Shown here one piece after another: positions 52,664 through 60,986 of a DNA stretch of 64,000 nucleotides. The position numbers and the translations under genes are program-made. The notes under the pieces are model-generated. The model made no database searches. It was not told the origin of the DNA and saw only the letters and a program-made list of their open reading frames with translations. Positions within the stretch are counted from its first letter, which is position 1, and each line of letters begins with the position of its first letter. Source of the DNA: Terrimonas ferruginea DSM 30193 (GTDB taxonomy: Bacteria; Bacteroidota; Bacteroidia; Chitinophagales; Chitinophagaceae); the NCBI RefSeq assembly GCF_000425585.1, contig NZ_KE384401.1:212051-276050 (forward strand), given 5' to 3'.

Positions 52664-54040
52664 TTACCCGTGCTTTTCCTTCCATTGCTGGTTGAATGAT
52701 TTTTTGGGGAAATCGAGTTTACCACGATGACGTGTCCATGATTTGCCGATTGAATTGATCAGCCGGCCTTTCACGTTACCATTGGCCATGTTCATCATAC
52801 CGCGGCGGAGCATGGCCACTTTCCAGAGTTTCCAGGCTACTTTTTCTGCGAACGGTGCATAACCATCTTCCTGTGCTTCGTGTCTGTTCTCCAATAACAA
52901 TTCATGGAGATTGATCTTTACCGCACAAACTTCGGTGCAGTTACCGCAAAGCGAGGAGGCGTGACTAAGGTGTTTCCATTCTTCCAGGCCTTTCAGGTGT
53001 GGCGTGATCACCGCACCGATCGGACCACTGTAAGCAGAAGCATAAGTATGCCCGCCGATATTTTTATAAACAGGACAAGCGTTGAGACAGGCGCCGCAAC
53101 GGATGCAATAAAGACTTTCCCGTGCTTTCTCGTTGGCCAGGATATTGGTGCGGCCGTTGTCGAGCAGTATCACGTACATTTCATCAGGTCCATCGGTCTC
53201 ACCTTCCTGTCGCGGACCGGTAACGATGGTATTATACGATGTAATGCGCTGACCGGTGCCGAAAGTGGCGAGCAGTGGCCAGAACAAAGCCAGGTCGGTC
53301 ATGGAGGGAATAACTTTTTCGATACCTACCACAACGATATGTGTTTTCGGCATCGAGCAACTGAGGCGGCCATTGCCTTCATTTTCGGTAACGGCAATAC
53401 CGCCGATGTCCGGAATAATAAAATTGGCGCCGGTAACGCCTACTTCAGCTTCGGCATACTTGGCTCTTAAAATATCGCGGGCAACAAGCGTTAACTGTTC
53501 GGGCGTAAGCGAAGGGTCGGTGCCGAGTTTTTCTGCAAACAGACGCGCGATATCTTCCTTGCTTTTGTGCATAGCGGGCGTAACGATGTGATAGGGCGCT
53601 TCGCCTGCCAGTTGTTGGATGTATTCACCGAGGTCGGTTTCGATGCTCTCGATACCTTTCTCTTCGAGATAGGCATTGAGGTGAATTTCTTCGGTCACCA
53701 TGCTCTTGCTCTTCACGAGCGTCTTGCAATTTTTTTCAGCGCAGATATTGCCGATTTCGCGGAGTGCTTCGCTGGCATCTTCGGCCCAGATTACTTTGGC
53801 ACCGCGGCGCGATATGTTGCGTTCAAAATTCTCCAGTTGTGCATCGAGTGTTTCGATGGCTTTCCACTTGAGATTTTTGGCTCTTTCGCGGGCGAGGTGC
53901 AATTCGGCAAACTGCTGCTTTCCGAGCGGAACGGCAGCATTGTATTTGCCCATATTAAAATTAATAGTGCGTCTGTGACTTCTGTCGGCAGCTTTGATTG
54001 TGCTTTTGGCTATAAAATCGGCAGCTGTTTCGTGGGACAT
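52664..54040 (-). CDS. lutB: LutB-type lactate-utilisation iron-sulfur protein
   Basis: A 458-residue LutB/LldF protein. The N-terminal LUD domain has TLVKSKSMVTEEIHLNAYLE, GANFIIPDIGGIAVTENEGN and PSMTDLALFWPLLATFGTGQ. Two Fe-S clusters are bound by CIRCGACLNACPVYKNIGGH and CGNCTEVCAVKI. With LutA and LutC it oxidises L-lactate; neither partner is encoded in the window, so it is either an orphan or its partners lie elsewhere. The downstream deacetylase-like gene is close enough to be cotranscribed. Confidence 0.92.
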   Translation of the reverse strand: MSHETAADFIAKSTIKAADRSHRRTINFNMGKYNAAVPLGKQQFAELHLARERAKNLKWKAIETLDAQLENFERNISRRGAKVIWAEDASEALREIGNICAEKNCKTLVKSKSMVTEEIHLNAYLEEKGIESIETDLGEYIQQLAGEAPYHIVTPAMHKSKEDIARLFAEKLGTDPSLTPEQLTLVARDILRAKYAEAEVGVTGANFIIPDIGGIAVTENEGNGRLSCSMPKTHIVVVGIEKVIPSMTDLALFWPLLATFGTGQRITSYNTIVTGPRQEGETDGPDEMYVILLDNGRTNILANEKARESLYCIRCGACLNACPVYKNIGGHTYASAYSGPIGAVITPHLKGLEEWKHLSHASSLCGNCTEVCAVKINLHELLLENRHEAQEDGYAPFAEKVAWKLWKVAMLRRGMMNMANGNVKGRLINSIGKSWTRHRGKLDFPKKSFNQQWKEKHG

Positions 54041-54113
54041 ATCGTAGTGTTAGCTGAAATGTTTGGGTTAATTCGTACTAAGTTAGCATATACGGTGCAA
54101 TTGGCATCCTGCG

Positions 54114-54725
54114 CTATGAGGCAGCTTCGTTGTCATCCGTATCGTGGTGTTGTCCGCGGGCGATGGTATCGAGCGCTTCATAAAATTCCTCACCGTACTT
54201 ACGGGTGAGGGGTTCTTTCAGAAATTTATAAACGGGCACTTTCAATTGTTCGCCGAGCGAGCAGGCGGCGCGGCAGAGATCTTCGCGAGGCTGGTAATTA
54301 AGGCGGTCATAATTTCCTTTTTTCCCTTTGCGGGCGATGATGGGGAACAGGTGACAGCTTATTGGTTTTTTCCAATCGATCTTACCGTCGTAATAAGCCT
54401 GTTCAAAAGCACATTTAATGAGGCCGTTGGGTTCGCGGTAGGCATAAACGCAGATCTCGTTGTCGCTGGGCAGCGTGGGGGTGACCCAGCCGAATTCAGT
54501 ATCGTACTGGTAAAAACCTTTCTTTTCTATCTCGGCCACGGCGGCGGCGGGGAGATAGGGCTTGATGGTCTCGAAATGTTTGGTCACCATTTCGAGTTCG
54601 GAGGCATCGAGGGGCGCGCCGGCGTCGCCTTCTTCGCAGCAGCCGCCTTTGCAGCGGCTGAGGTCGCAAACGAAGCGGGCTTCGATGATCTCATCACTAA
54701 CCAGCACATTATCAATTACTATCAC
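54114..54725 (-). CDS. DUF3109 family cysteine-rich protein
   Basis: A 203-residue cytoplasmic protein of DUF3109, with the conserved ARFVCDLSRCKGGCCEEGDAG and further Cys at ICVYAY, KCAFEQA, ISCHLFPI and LCRAACSLG. The cysteine pattern suggests a metal site like that of the YkgJ zinc/iron-binding proteins. The function is unknown. I choose the GTG at 54725, because the TTG at 54749 lies in the -7 box TACCTTTG (54749-54756) on this strand and would be upstream of the transcript. The GTG start gives MIVIDNVLVSDEI, matching the family. Confidence 0.82.
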   Translation of the reverse strand: MIVIDNVLVSDEIIEARFVCDLSRCKGGCCEEGDAGAPLDASELEMVTKHFETIKPYLPAAAVAEIEKKGFYQYDTEFGWVTPTLPSDNEICVYAYREPNGLIKCAFEQAYYDGKIDWKKPISCHLFPIIARKGKKGNYDRLNYQPREDLCRAACSLGEQLKVPVYKFLKEPLTRKYGEEFYEALDTIARGQHHDTDDNEAAS

Positions 54726-54748
54726 AGTTTTTTCGTTGAATTGTTGCA

Positions 54749-54756
54749 AAGGTACA
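54749..54756 (-). promoter_or_regulatory. -7 promoter box of the DUF3109 gene
   Basis: On the minus strand the sequence is TACCTTTG, an exact TAnnTTTG match. Transcription would start near 54745, about 20 nt before the GTG at 54725. The box decides the start codon of this gene. Confidence 0.6.
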
Positions 54757-54919
54757 CCTAATTAAAATTTGACAATTTGAAGATTTGGTCCCGGAGTTCC
54801 GGCATTAGAAATGGGAGTAGTGAAAAAATAATGTAAAATTTTCATTGAAAATCATCCTGTTGCAAAGGTGCTTGTAAAAATAACTGTCTGAAAATGGCTG
54901 AATATTGTTGTTGGTCGCC

Positions 54920-55045
54920 TATCTTTGCAGCCCCAAAGCGGCTTTTGCCGTGCGGGTAGCAATGGGGGATAGCCTGTTGCGATCATTATTCATCTGTTGG
55001 CGGCGAATTAACATTGCCCGTTGTCAACTCAAAGTTTTTCTGAAA
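54920..55045 (+). promoter_or_regulatory. rplM promoter and ribosomal-protein leader
   Basis: The -7 box TATCTTTG (54920-54927) predicts a start near 54931 and a leader of about 115 nt. The leader begins with a stem in which GCCCC (54930-54934) faces GGGG near 54964-54968. Inside it, CGGC and GCCG form a small hairpin with a TTTT loop. A long structured leader before a ribosomal-protein operon suggests autoregulation by L13, which is inference. Confidence 0.5.
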
Positions 55046-55489
55046 ATGAGCAAATTACATTTCACTACTAAACATGCGAACGAGGCTACCGTGCAACGTA
55101 CCTGGTATGTTGTAGATGGTACTAATCAAACCGTGGGTCGCATGTGTGCCAAGATCGCAGCAGTACTGCGTGGCAAGAACAAGGCCTACTACACTCCCCA
55201 CGTAGACACGGGTGATTACGTAATCGTGATCAACTGCGACAAGGTTGTATTTACCGGCAACAAGCTGGAGCAGAAAATTTATGACCACTATACAGGATAT
55301 CCTGGTGGCCGTAAAGAAGAAACTGCTGCCAACCTGCAGCGTCGTCGTCCTGAAGTGGTAATCGAGCGCGCCGTAAAAGGTATGCTGCCGAAAAACCGCC
55401 TGGGCCGCAAAATGTACAAGAAACTGTTTGTGTATGCCGGTGCCGAGCATCCTCATACCGCACAGCAACCCAAAGACCTCAAATTCTAA
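55046..55489 (+). CDS. rplM: 50S ribosomal protein L13
   Basis: A 147-residue L13. Family positions are clear: [20 protein letters not shown] at the N-terminus, [19 protein letters not shown], and [19 protein letters not shown] toward the C-terminus. The ATG at 55046 is chosen on family length; the longer frame is leader sequence. It heads the rplM-rpsI-rpsB-tsf cluster and is followed by rpsI after 22 bp. Confidence 0.97.
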   Translation: MSKLHFTTKHANEATVQRTWYVVDGTNQTVGRMCAKIAAVLRGKNKAYYTPHVDTGDYVIVINCDKVVFTGNKLEQKIYDHYTGYPGGRKEETAANLQRRRPEVVIERAVKGMLPKNRLGRKMYKKLFVYAGAEHPHTAQQPKDLKF

Positions 55490-55511
55490 AATTTTCAAAT
55501 TAATTATATAA

Positions 55512-55901
55512 ATGGAAAAGCAAACTAATGGTGTTGGTCGTCGTAAGGAAGCTGTGACACGTGTATTCGTTTCCAAAGGAAGCGGCGCTATCACTGTAAA
55601 CGACAAAGACTATAAAGACTACTTTCAACTGGTATACCTGCAAAACCAGGTTGAGCGTCCGCTCAAAACAGTTGATGCGGTAGGTAAGTTTGATATTAAA
55701 ATCAATGCTTCCGGCGGTGGTGCCAAAGGTCAGGCTGAAGCAGCTATGCTGGGTATTTCCCGCGTACTGGTTGAGCTGAACCCCGAGTTCCGTCCCGCAC
55801 TGAAAGCGGCTGGTCTGCTGAAACGCGACCCCCGTTCTGTGGAACGCAAGAAGTTTGGTCACAAAAAAGCACGCCGCAGCTACCAGTTCTCCAAACGTTA
55901 A
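55512..55901 (+). CDS. rpsI: 30S ribosomal protein S9
   Basis: A 129-residue S9 with GVGRRKEAVTRVFVSKGSGA at the start, GGGAKGQAEAAMLGISRVL in the middle and the conserved tail VERKKFGHKKARRSYQFSKR, whose last residues contact the P-site tRNA. It pairs with rplM as in most bacteria. Confidence 0.98.
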   Translation: MEKQTNGVGRRKEAVTRVFVSKGSGAITVNDKDYKDYFQLVYLQNQVERPLKTVDAVGKFDIKINASGGGAKGQAEAAMLGISRVLVELNPEFRPALKAAGLLKRDPRSVERKKFGHKKARRSYQFSKR

Positions 55902-55952
55902 CAGGAGCAGGCATTTATTCATTTTTATATCATCATACTTCAAATACGATAA

Positions 55953-56864
55953 ATGGAAAACAATACATCTTTACAACAGCAGCTTCTGGAAGCGGGTGTT
56001 CATTTCGGTCACCTGAAAAAGAAGTGGAATCCCAAGATGTTGCCTTACATCTTTGCTGAAAAGAAAGGTATTCACATCATCGACCTCAACAAAACTGTTG
56101 AGGCCCTGCAGGAAACTGCTGCTGCCATGAAGCAGATCGCCCGCAGCGGTAAGAAAATCCTGTTTGTTGGTACCAAAAAACAAGCAAAAGATATCATCAA
56201 CGAATGCGCTCAGCGTGTGAACATGCCTTTCGTTACAGAACGTTGGCTGGGTGGTATGCTTACCAACTTCAACACTGTTCGTAAGAGCGTGAAGAAGATG
56301 CAGAGCATCGAGAAAATGCTCGGCGACGGTTCTTTCGACAGCATTACCAAGAAAGAGCGTCTGACCCTGACCCGCGATAAAGACAAGATGGAGAAAGTAC
56401 TCGGTGGTATCGCGCAACTGGGTCGTGTACCTGCTGCTTTGTTCATCGTGGACATCGGACACGAGCACATCGCACTGGCTGAAGCCAAGCGCCTGGGCAT
56501 CACTACCTTCGGCGTAGTAGATACCAACTGTGATCCTAACAAAGTTGACTTCGCCGTTCCTGCGAACGACGATGCTACCAAGTCTATCGCTATCGTTGCC
56601 AACTACCTCACTGCGGCTATCGCAGAAGGTCTGGCTGAGCGTCAGGCTGCTAAAGATGAAGATGTAGAAGATACTGCAAACGACGATAACGAGAAGAGAG
56701 CTGCACGCCTGGAAGCTGAAGCACAAGCTGAAGCCGGCCGCGGTGGTCGCGGTGGCCGTGGCAACAGCACCGGCGGTGGTGGTAACACAGGCGCCGGCGG
56801 TGGTCAGCGTCGCCGTACTCCCGGTGGAGCAGGTGGCGGACAGCGTGGCGGTGGCCGCAGATAA
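55953..56864 (+). CDS. rpsB: 30S ribosomal protein S2 with Gly/Arg-rich tail
   Basis: A 303-residue S2. The core (about 1-230) is standard: LLEAGVHFGHLKKKWNPKM, KKILFVGTKKQAKDII, ERWLGGMLTNF and GVVDTNCDPNKVDFAVPAND. Past the core lies a tail of about 75 residues: an acidic part (DEDVEDTANDDNEKRAAR), a Glu/Ala part, then about 45 residues of almost only Gly, Arg, Asn, Thr and Pro (RGGRGGRGNSTGGGGN and on). RGG-type tails bind RNA in other proteins, so this extension may interact with rRNA or mRNA. It is followed by tsf 93 bp on, across a hairpin and a word repeat. Confidence 0.95.
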   Translation: MENNTSLQQQLLEAGVHFGHLKKKWNPKMLPYIFAEKKGIHIIDLNKTVEALQETAAAMKQIARSGKKILFVGTKKQAKDIINECAQRVNMPFVTERWLGGMLTNFNTVRKSVKKMQSIEKMLGDGSFDSITKKERLTLTRDKDKMEKVLGGIAQLGRVPAALFIVDIGHEHIALAEAKRLGITTFGVVDTNCDPNKVDFAVPANDDATKSIAIVANYLTAAIAEGLAERQAAKDEDVEDTANDDNEKRAARLEAEAQAEAGRGGRGGRGNSTGGGGNTGAGGGQRRRTPGGAGGGQRGGGRR

Positions 56865-56875
56865 GTAATTGAATC

Positions 56876-56955
56876 AGTCCCGGGATGGCAACATCCCGGA
56901 CCCTGATCCAACACTAACTGCTAATTTTCAAATTATCAAATTTTCAAATTATCAC
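56876..56955. repeat. Hairpin and word repeat between rpsB and tsf
   Basis: CCGGGATG (56879-56886) and CATCCCGG (56891-56898) form a hairpin with a GCAA loop, not followed by a T run. CTAATTTTCAAATTATCAAA words fill 56922-56955 up to the tsf start. The hairpin could set a differential expression step between S2 and EF-Ts. Confidence 0.6.
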
Positions 56956-56957
56956 TC

Positions 56958-57794
56958 ATGAGCACCGTAACTATTAGTGCACAGGACATAAACAAACTTC
57001 GTCAGGCTACAGGCGCCGGTATGATGGACTGCCGCAAAGCCCTGACTGAAACGAACGGCGATTTCGAAGCTGCTATCGACTGGCTGCGTAAGCATGGTCA
57101 GAAAGTAGCCGCTAAAAGAAGCGACCGCGAAGCAAAAGAAGGTGTGGTAATCGCACAAACTACTCCGGACAATAAAACCGGTATCGTTGTATGTGTAAGC
57201 TGCGAAACAGACTTCGTTTCCAAAAACACCGACTTCGTTGCTTTCGTACAAAGCATCGCCGACGCTGCTATCAATAATAACGTAAACACCATCGACGAAC
57301 TGAACGCAGTTGAAATCAACGGCGCCAAAGTAATCGACCTGGTTAACGATAAACTCGCTTCTATCGGCGAGAAGATCGGTATCACCAAATTCGAACGTGT
57401 AGATGCTCCTTATGTAGCTTCTTACATTCACGGTGCTTACCGCATCGGTGTACTGGTTGGCCTCGACAAAGAAGCTGCTGAAGCCGGTAAAGACGTAGCA
57501 ATGCAAATTGCTGCCCTGAACCCTGTAGCGATCGATGAAAGCTCAGTGCCCGCCGACGTTGTTGCCCGCGAAAAAGCAATCATCGTTGACGTAATGAAGC
57601 AGGATCCTAAAATGGCCGGCAAACCTGATGAAATGATCGCCAAGATCGCAGAAGGTAAACTCGGTGCATTCTTCAAAGAACAAACCCTCACCGCTCAGGC
57701 TTTCGTTAAAGATGCCGGCAAGTCTGTTGCCGAGTACCTGAAGTCTGCAGGTGATGTGAAAGTGTTAGAATTCAAGCGCGTTGCCTTGGGTTAA
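56958..57794 (+). CDS. tsf: Elongation factor Ts
   Basis: A 278-residue EF-Ts, the nucleotide-exchange factor for EF-Tu. The N-terminal UBA-like segment is KLRQATGAGMMDCRKALTE, followed by GVVIAQTTPDNKTGIVVCVSCETDFVSKN and the C-terminal KFERVDAPYVASYIHGAYRIGVLV. It lies in the usual rpsB-tsf order and ends at an intrinsic terminator. Its codon use is strongly biased, as in its ribosomal neighbours. Confidence 0.98.
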   Translation: MSTVTISAQDINKLRQATGAGMMDCRKALTETNGDFEAAIDWLRKHGQKVAAKRSDREAKEGVVIAQTTPDNKTGIVVCVSCETDFVSKNTDFVAFVQSIADAAINNNVNTIDELNAVEINGAKVIDLVNDKLASIGEKIGITKFERVDAPYVASYIHGAYRIGVLVGLDKEAAEAGKDVAMQIAALNPVAIDESSVPADVVAREKAIIVDVMKQDPKMAGKPDEMIAKIAEGKLGAFFKEQTLTAQAFVKDAGKSVAEYLKSAGDVKVLEFKRVALG

Positions 57795-57815
57795 TGCGAT
57801 TGGTCTATAAAGTTT

Positions 57816-57844
57816 AAAAATGGCTCCTTTGGGAGCCATTTTTA
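57816..57844 (+). terminator. Intrinsic terminator of the rplM-tsf operon
   Basis: AAAAATGGCTCC (57816-57827) pairs with GGAGCCATTTTT (57832-57843) around a TTTG loop. It lies 21 bp after the tsf stop. Confidence 0.9.
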
Positions 57845-58297
57845 GTAATAAGTCAATAGATAATTCCATTTCCCTTTGCGCCTTTGCTCCTTACGCCACT
57901 TTGCGTGAAACTGACGCTCTTTTCACGCCAAAGCGGCTGTTCATTGACGATTGACGATTCACCATTGACATAAAAAAACCACCTGGTAAATTCTGCCGGT
58001 CATGCAGATTCCACAGATGGTAAGTTTAAAGGTTAAGGGTTGCCCTTGGGCGCAACATGGTTTCTGATTGGTGCCCAGTCTGGTTAAGACGTTGTAAAAC
58101 TATCACTACAACAGGCCGGCTGCTTTTCTTTTTTTCGATCATTTTAGGTTCATTCCTACCCGTTTCTTTCTGAAAAATTAAGTTAATGTATTATATGCCA
58201 ATAAATTAGATATTTTCTAATTCTCCGTTAATTTGGCTTATTGGTATGTATTAGCTGTATTTTTGAATTACGCCGGCTAACACCAAACAGCTCGTTT
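57845..58297. other. Gene-free stretch with repeats and a promoter
   Basis: From 57845 to about 57970 the sequence is made of dispersed words: GTAATAAGTCAATAG, TTTGCGCCTTTGCTCC, TTACGCCACTTTGCGTG and ATTGACGATTGACGATTC. From 57970 to 58200 I see no gene; the only structure is weak pairing such as GTTGC with GCAAC near 58038-58057. ATGCCAATAA (58195-58204) and TTATTGGTAT (58239-58248) form an imperfect inverted repeat that could be an operator. The -7 box TATTTTTG lies at 58258-58265. Confidence 0.6.
58258..58265 (+). promoter_or_regulatory. -7 promoter box of the 510-residue protein
   Basis: TATTTTTG matches TAnnTTTG exactly. TTTG at 58232-58235 is a possible -33 element, 22 bp upstream. The leader before the ATG at 58298 would be about 30 nt. 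Confidence 0.5.
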
Positions 58298-59830
58298 ATG
58301 AAAAATTCCTCCCGTTCACTCTGGCAGTTCATCCAGGCGATGAGCAAAAATGAAAAGGTATTTTTCAAACGCAATTTCGTGGATACCGGCAACGATGAAC
58401 CACCTCTCTACCTGCAACTCTTCGATGCCATCGAACAGCAAAAAGAATACGATGAAGATGCTATCGTCGAAAAGCTGGCTCCGGTGCTTACACGTAAAAA
58501 TCTCTCTTACCAGAAACACTATCTCTATCAGCAACTTTGCGAAGCACTGATCAGCTACGAAGGACGCGATCTGCCCGAGCAGCAAGTGTACGACCAGATA
58601 CGGCTGATCCGCATACTACGGAAGAAAGGATTGCTGGACGAAGCTCATATTGTTTGGAAAAAGGCGGTAGTGAAAGCAAGGGAAGCAGAGGCATTCTCCC
58701 TGCTGGGCATTCTGAAAAAGGAATTTGAAAAAATGATCCTCTGGAGCAGTGTGCATACGCCCTATGATGAACTCCACACATTGGCACGCGGCAACATCAT
58801 CAACTATGATGACTATGCCGAAATGATCACACTCCGCGACATCTATACAGAGATTTTACTGCTCAAACGAAAATGGCATTTTGATATCGACGACAACAGC
58901 ATTCACGAACTTAAACTATTACTGACACGCGTAACGCAGAGCAGTTTTTCCGATACAACCGCCTCCTTCTGGTTCCGGCATTACTACCGCATGTGCCGGG
59001 TAACGCTGCAATATTTGCTGAATAAAAATATACCTGAAGCATTTTCACTCCTGCGCGAAACGGTAAGCGACTGGCAACAACACCCCGAGCATATCCATAC
59101 CGATACGGAAAACTTCATCGAAGTATTGAACATGGTCAATTACCTCGGTATACAGGCCGGCGAATTCGACTTCATCGAAGCCTGCTTTCAGCATCCGGTA
59201 AATGACCTGATCCGCGACGAAGCCTATCGCGCCAACTTCGAAGCCGTGAAGTACTTGTCGTTAAACAAAGTATATAATAAAACAGCACGTTACAACGAAG
59301 TAGAAAAGCTGGTGCGGCAGATGAAAGTGGAATACGGCAAATGGGAGCCATTCATCAATACCGAAACCAACCGCACCGTCAATCTCTCGCTGGGTATTGC
59401 GTGTTTTGTACTGGAAGAGTATGCAGATGCCCTGTATTTTTTCAGACGTGGCAGTTATGTAAAAGACGGCACACGGGAAGAACACATACGCATCGCACAT
59501 ATACTGCTGTTGCTGGCGGCCTATAATTTAAACAACGACCGCATTTTCGATGCACAATACCGCGCTACCTACCAATATTTTTATAAAAGAAAAAAACAAC
59601 ATCCCTTCGAATCGGAGCTCATCCGTTGCCTCAACCGCACCTTTTACATGAAGAGCTATCGCGATAAAGTGGCGGAATACGAAAAGACATTAGCCAAATT
59701 GGAAACGGATGATGAAGTGCAGCAAAAAGCCTTTGCCATATTCAACTATCCCGGATGGCTGCGCAGCCGCATCGAGCGGATCAGCTACCGCGAATATGTA
59801 ACGCGGCGGGTAAAGAACGCCGCGGCCTGA
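58298..59830 (+). CDS. Unrecognised helical protein, 510 residues
   Basis: I do not recognise the family. The protein has no signal peptide or transmembrane helix and reads as continuous alpha helices rich in Tyr, Arg and Glu, for example YDQIRLIRILRKKGLLDEAHIVWKKA and ACFVLEEYADALYFFRRGSY. The spacing of such units is TPR-like, with pairs of helices about 35-40 residues apart. A scaffold-type role in the cytoplasm is the most one can say. The ATG at 58298 follows a good promoter box. A DinB-like gene follows 42 bp downstream on the same strand. Confidence 0.75.
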   Translation: MKNSSRSLWQFIQAMSKNEKVFFKRNFVDTGNDEPPLYLQLFDAIEQQKEYDEDAIVEKLAPVLTRKNLSYQKHYLYQQLCEALISYEGRDLPEQQVYDQIRLIRILRKKGLLDEAHIVWKKAVVKAREAEAFSLLGILKKEFEKMILWSSVHTPYDELHTLARGNIINYDDYAEMITLRDIYTEILLLKRKWHFDIDDNSIHELKLLLTRVTQSSFSDTTASFWFRHYYRMCRVTLQYLLNKNIPEAFSLLRETVSDWQQHPEHIHTDTENFIEVLNMVNYLGIQAGEFDFIEACFQHPVNDLIRDEAYRANFEAVKYLSLNKVYNKTARYNEVEKLVRQMKVEYGKWEPFINTETNRTVNLSLGIACFVLEEYADALYFFRRGSYVKDGTREEHIRIAHILLLLAAYNLNNDRIFDAQYRATYQYFYKRKKQHPFESELIRCLNRTFYMKSYRDKVAEYEKTLAKLETDDEVQQKAFAIFNYPGWLRSRIERISYREYVTRRVKNAAA

Positions 59831-59872
59831 ACTGGCCCCGGATTTGCGTGAAGAGAAGATAAATATCCACGC

Positions 59873-60343
59873 ATGAATCAGCAAATACGTCAATATATCC
59901 AACGCCTGGAGCAAACGCTGCAAGGCGATCCCTGGTATGGGAAATCCATTTATAAATTATTGGGAGAAGTGCCGGAGGAAATAGCTTTTGTGCAACCAGG
60001 CGGCCGTTCGCACAGCGCAGTGGAAATACTGTACCACATGCTGACCTGGGCAGAGTTCACCCTGAACCGCGTACAGAAAAAGCCGATAGACGACCTCGAC
60101 GCCTTCGAAAAACTGGATTGGCGCGTGATAGAGCCCGCACAGCACGGTTGGGAGGAAGGCATGGCCGCACTGACGGCCACGCACCAGGAACTGATCGCTA
60201 CCCTGGAAATGGCAGATGACAGCCTGCTGGACGAAAAAGTCGACTACCGCGATTATAATTTCCGGACATTATTAGATGGACTGCTGACTCACAATATCTA
60301 CCATGTGGGACAGATCGCGGTAGTGCATAAATTACTTTCCTGA
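59873..60343 (+). CDS. DinB-like four-helix-bundle protein
   Basis: A 156-residue DinB/YfiT-superfamily protein. The metal-binding His residues of the family are seen in AVEILYHMLTWAEFTL and THNIYHVGQIAVVHKLL. DinB proteins are often damage-induced or act as metal-dependent thiol transferases; the substrate here is unknown. It lies between the helical 510-residue protein and an ECF sigma gene, and may share a transcript with the former. Confidence 0.85.
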   Translation: MNQQIRQYIQRLEQTLQGDPWYGKSIYKLLGEVPEEIAFVQPGGRSHSAVEILYHMLTWAEFTLNRVQKKPIDDLDAFEKLDWRVIEPAQHGWEEGMAALTATHQELIATLEMADDSLLDEKVDYRDYNFRTLLDGLLTHNIYHVGQIAVVHKLLS

Positions 60344-60425
60344 AAAAAAACGGCAAGGAGAATAAGGGTAAAATGAATTCCGCGTGTATTATATCTTTAT
60401 GATGTACGAATAACGCGATTATCCG

Positions 60426-60956
60426 TTGATCTCCAAAGACTCCGACAAGCTCCGGCAAACGGTCCGGCAGCCATTTGAACACTATTTCAATCTTCACTTC
60501 GAAGGATTGCACCGTTATGCCTATACCTTACTGAACGAAAATGAAAAGGCGCGCGATGTGGTGCAGAACGTATTCCTGAAACTCTGGGAAAAGCAGCAGG
60601 AACTCGACGAAGAGCGTTCTGTGCGATCATACCTGTACACGGCCGTTTACCATGATTGCCTCAACCTTATCCGGCATGAAAAGATAAAGCGACGACATGC
60701 GGCCGAACCACAGCAACTGAGCACATCCGGCGATCCCGTCATTCACCGGGAATTGCAACAACAAATACGCGAAACCGTAGAACAACTACCACCACAATGC
60801 CGGTTGATTTTTCTGAAAAGCAGATCCGAACAAAAGAAATATGCCGAGATAGCAGCTGAACTGGATCTTTCTGTAAAGACCGTGGAAGCACAGATAGGGA
60901 AAGCGTTGAGGATATTGAAAGAAAAGCTGTCAGGATTAATCAGCCTGCTAATGTAA
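60426..60956 (+). CDS. ECF sigma factor
   Basis: A 176-residue extracytoplasmic-function sigma factor of the Bacteroidota type. Region 2 has FNLHFEGLHRYAYTLLNENE and DVVQNVFLKLWEKQQEL. Region 4 has LPPQCRLIFLKSRSEQKKYA and the helix-turn-helix EIAAELDLSVKTVEAQIGKA. The TTG at 60426 is the first start after an in-frame stop at 60411, and a near-consensus -7 box TATCTTTA lies at 60393-60400. The FecR anti-sigma gene is 30 bp downstream, so this is a classic trans-envelope signalling pair. Confidence 0.92.
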   Translation: MISKDSDKLRQTVRQPFEHYFNLHFEGLHRYAYTLLNENEKARDVVQNVFLKLWEKQQELDEERSVRSYLYTAVYHDCLNLIRHEKIKRRHAAEPQQLSTSGDPVIHRELQQQIRETVEQLPPQCRLIFLKSRSEQKKYAEIAAELDLSVKTVEAQIGKALRILKEKLSGLISLLM

Positions 60957-60986
60957 AACCTAACACCTTGTACCTATAACCTCTTT

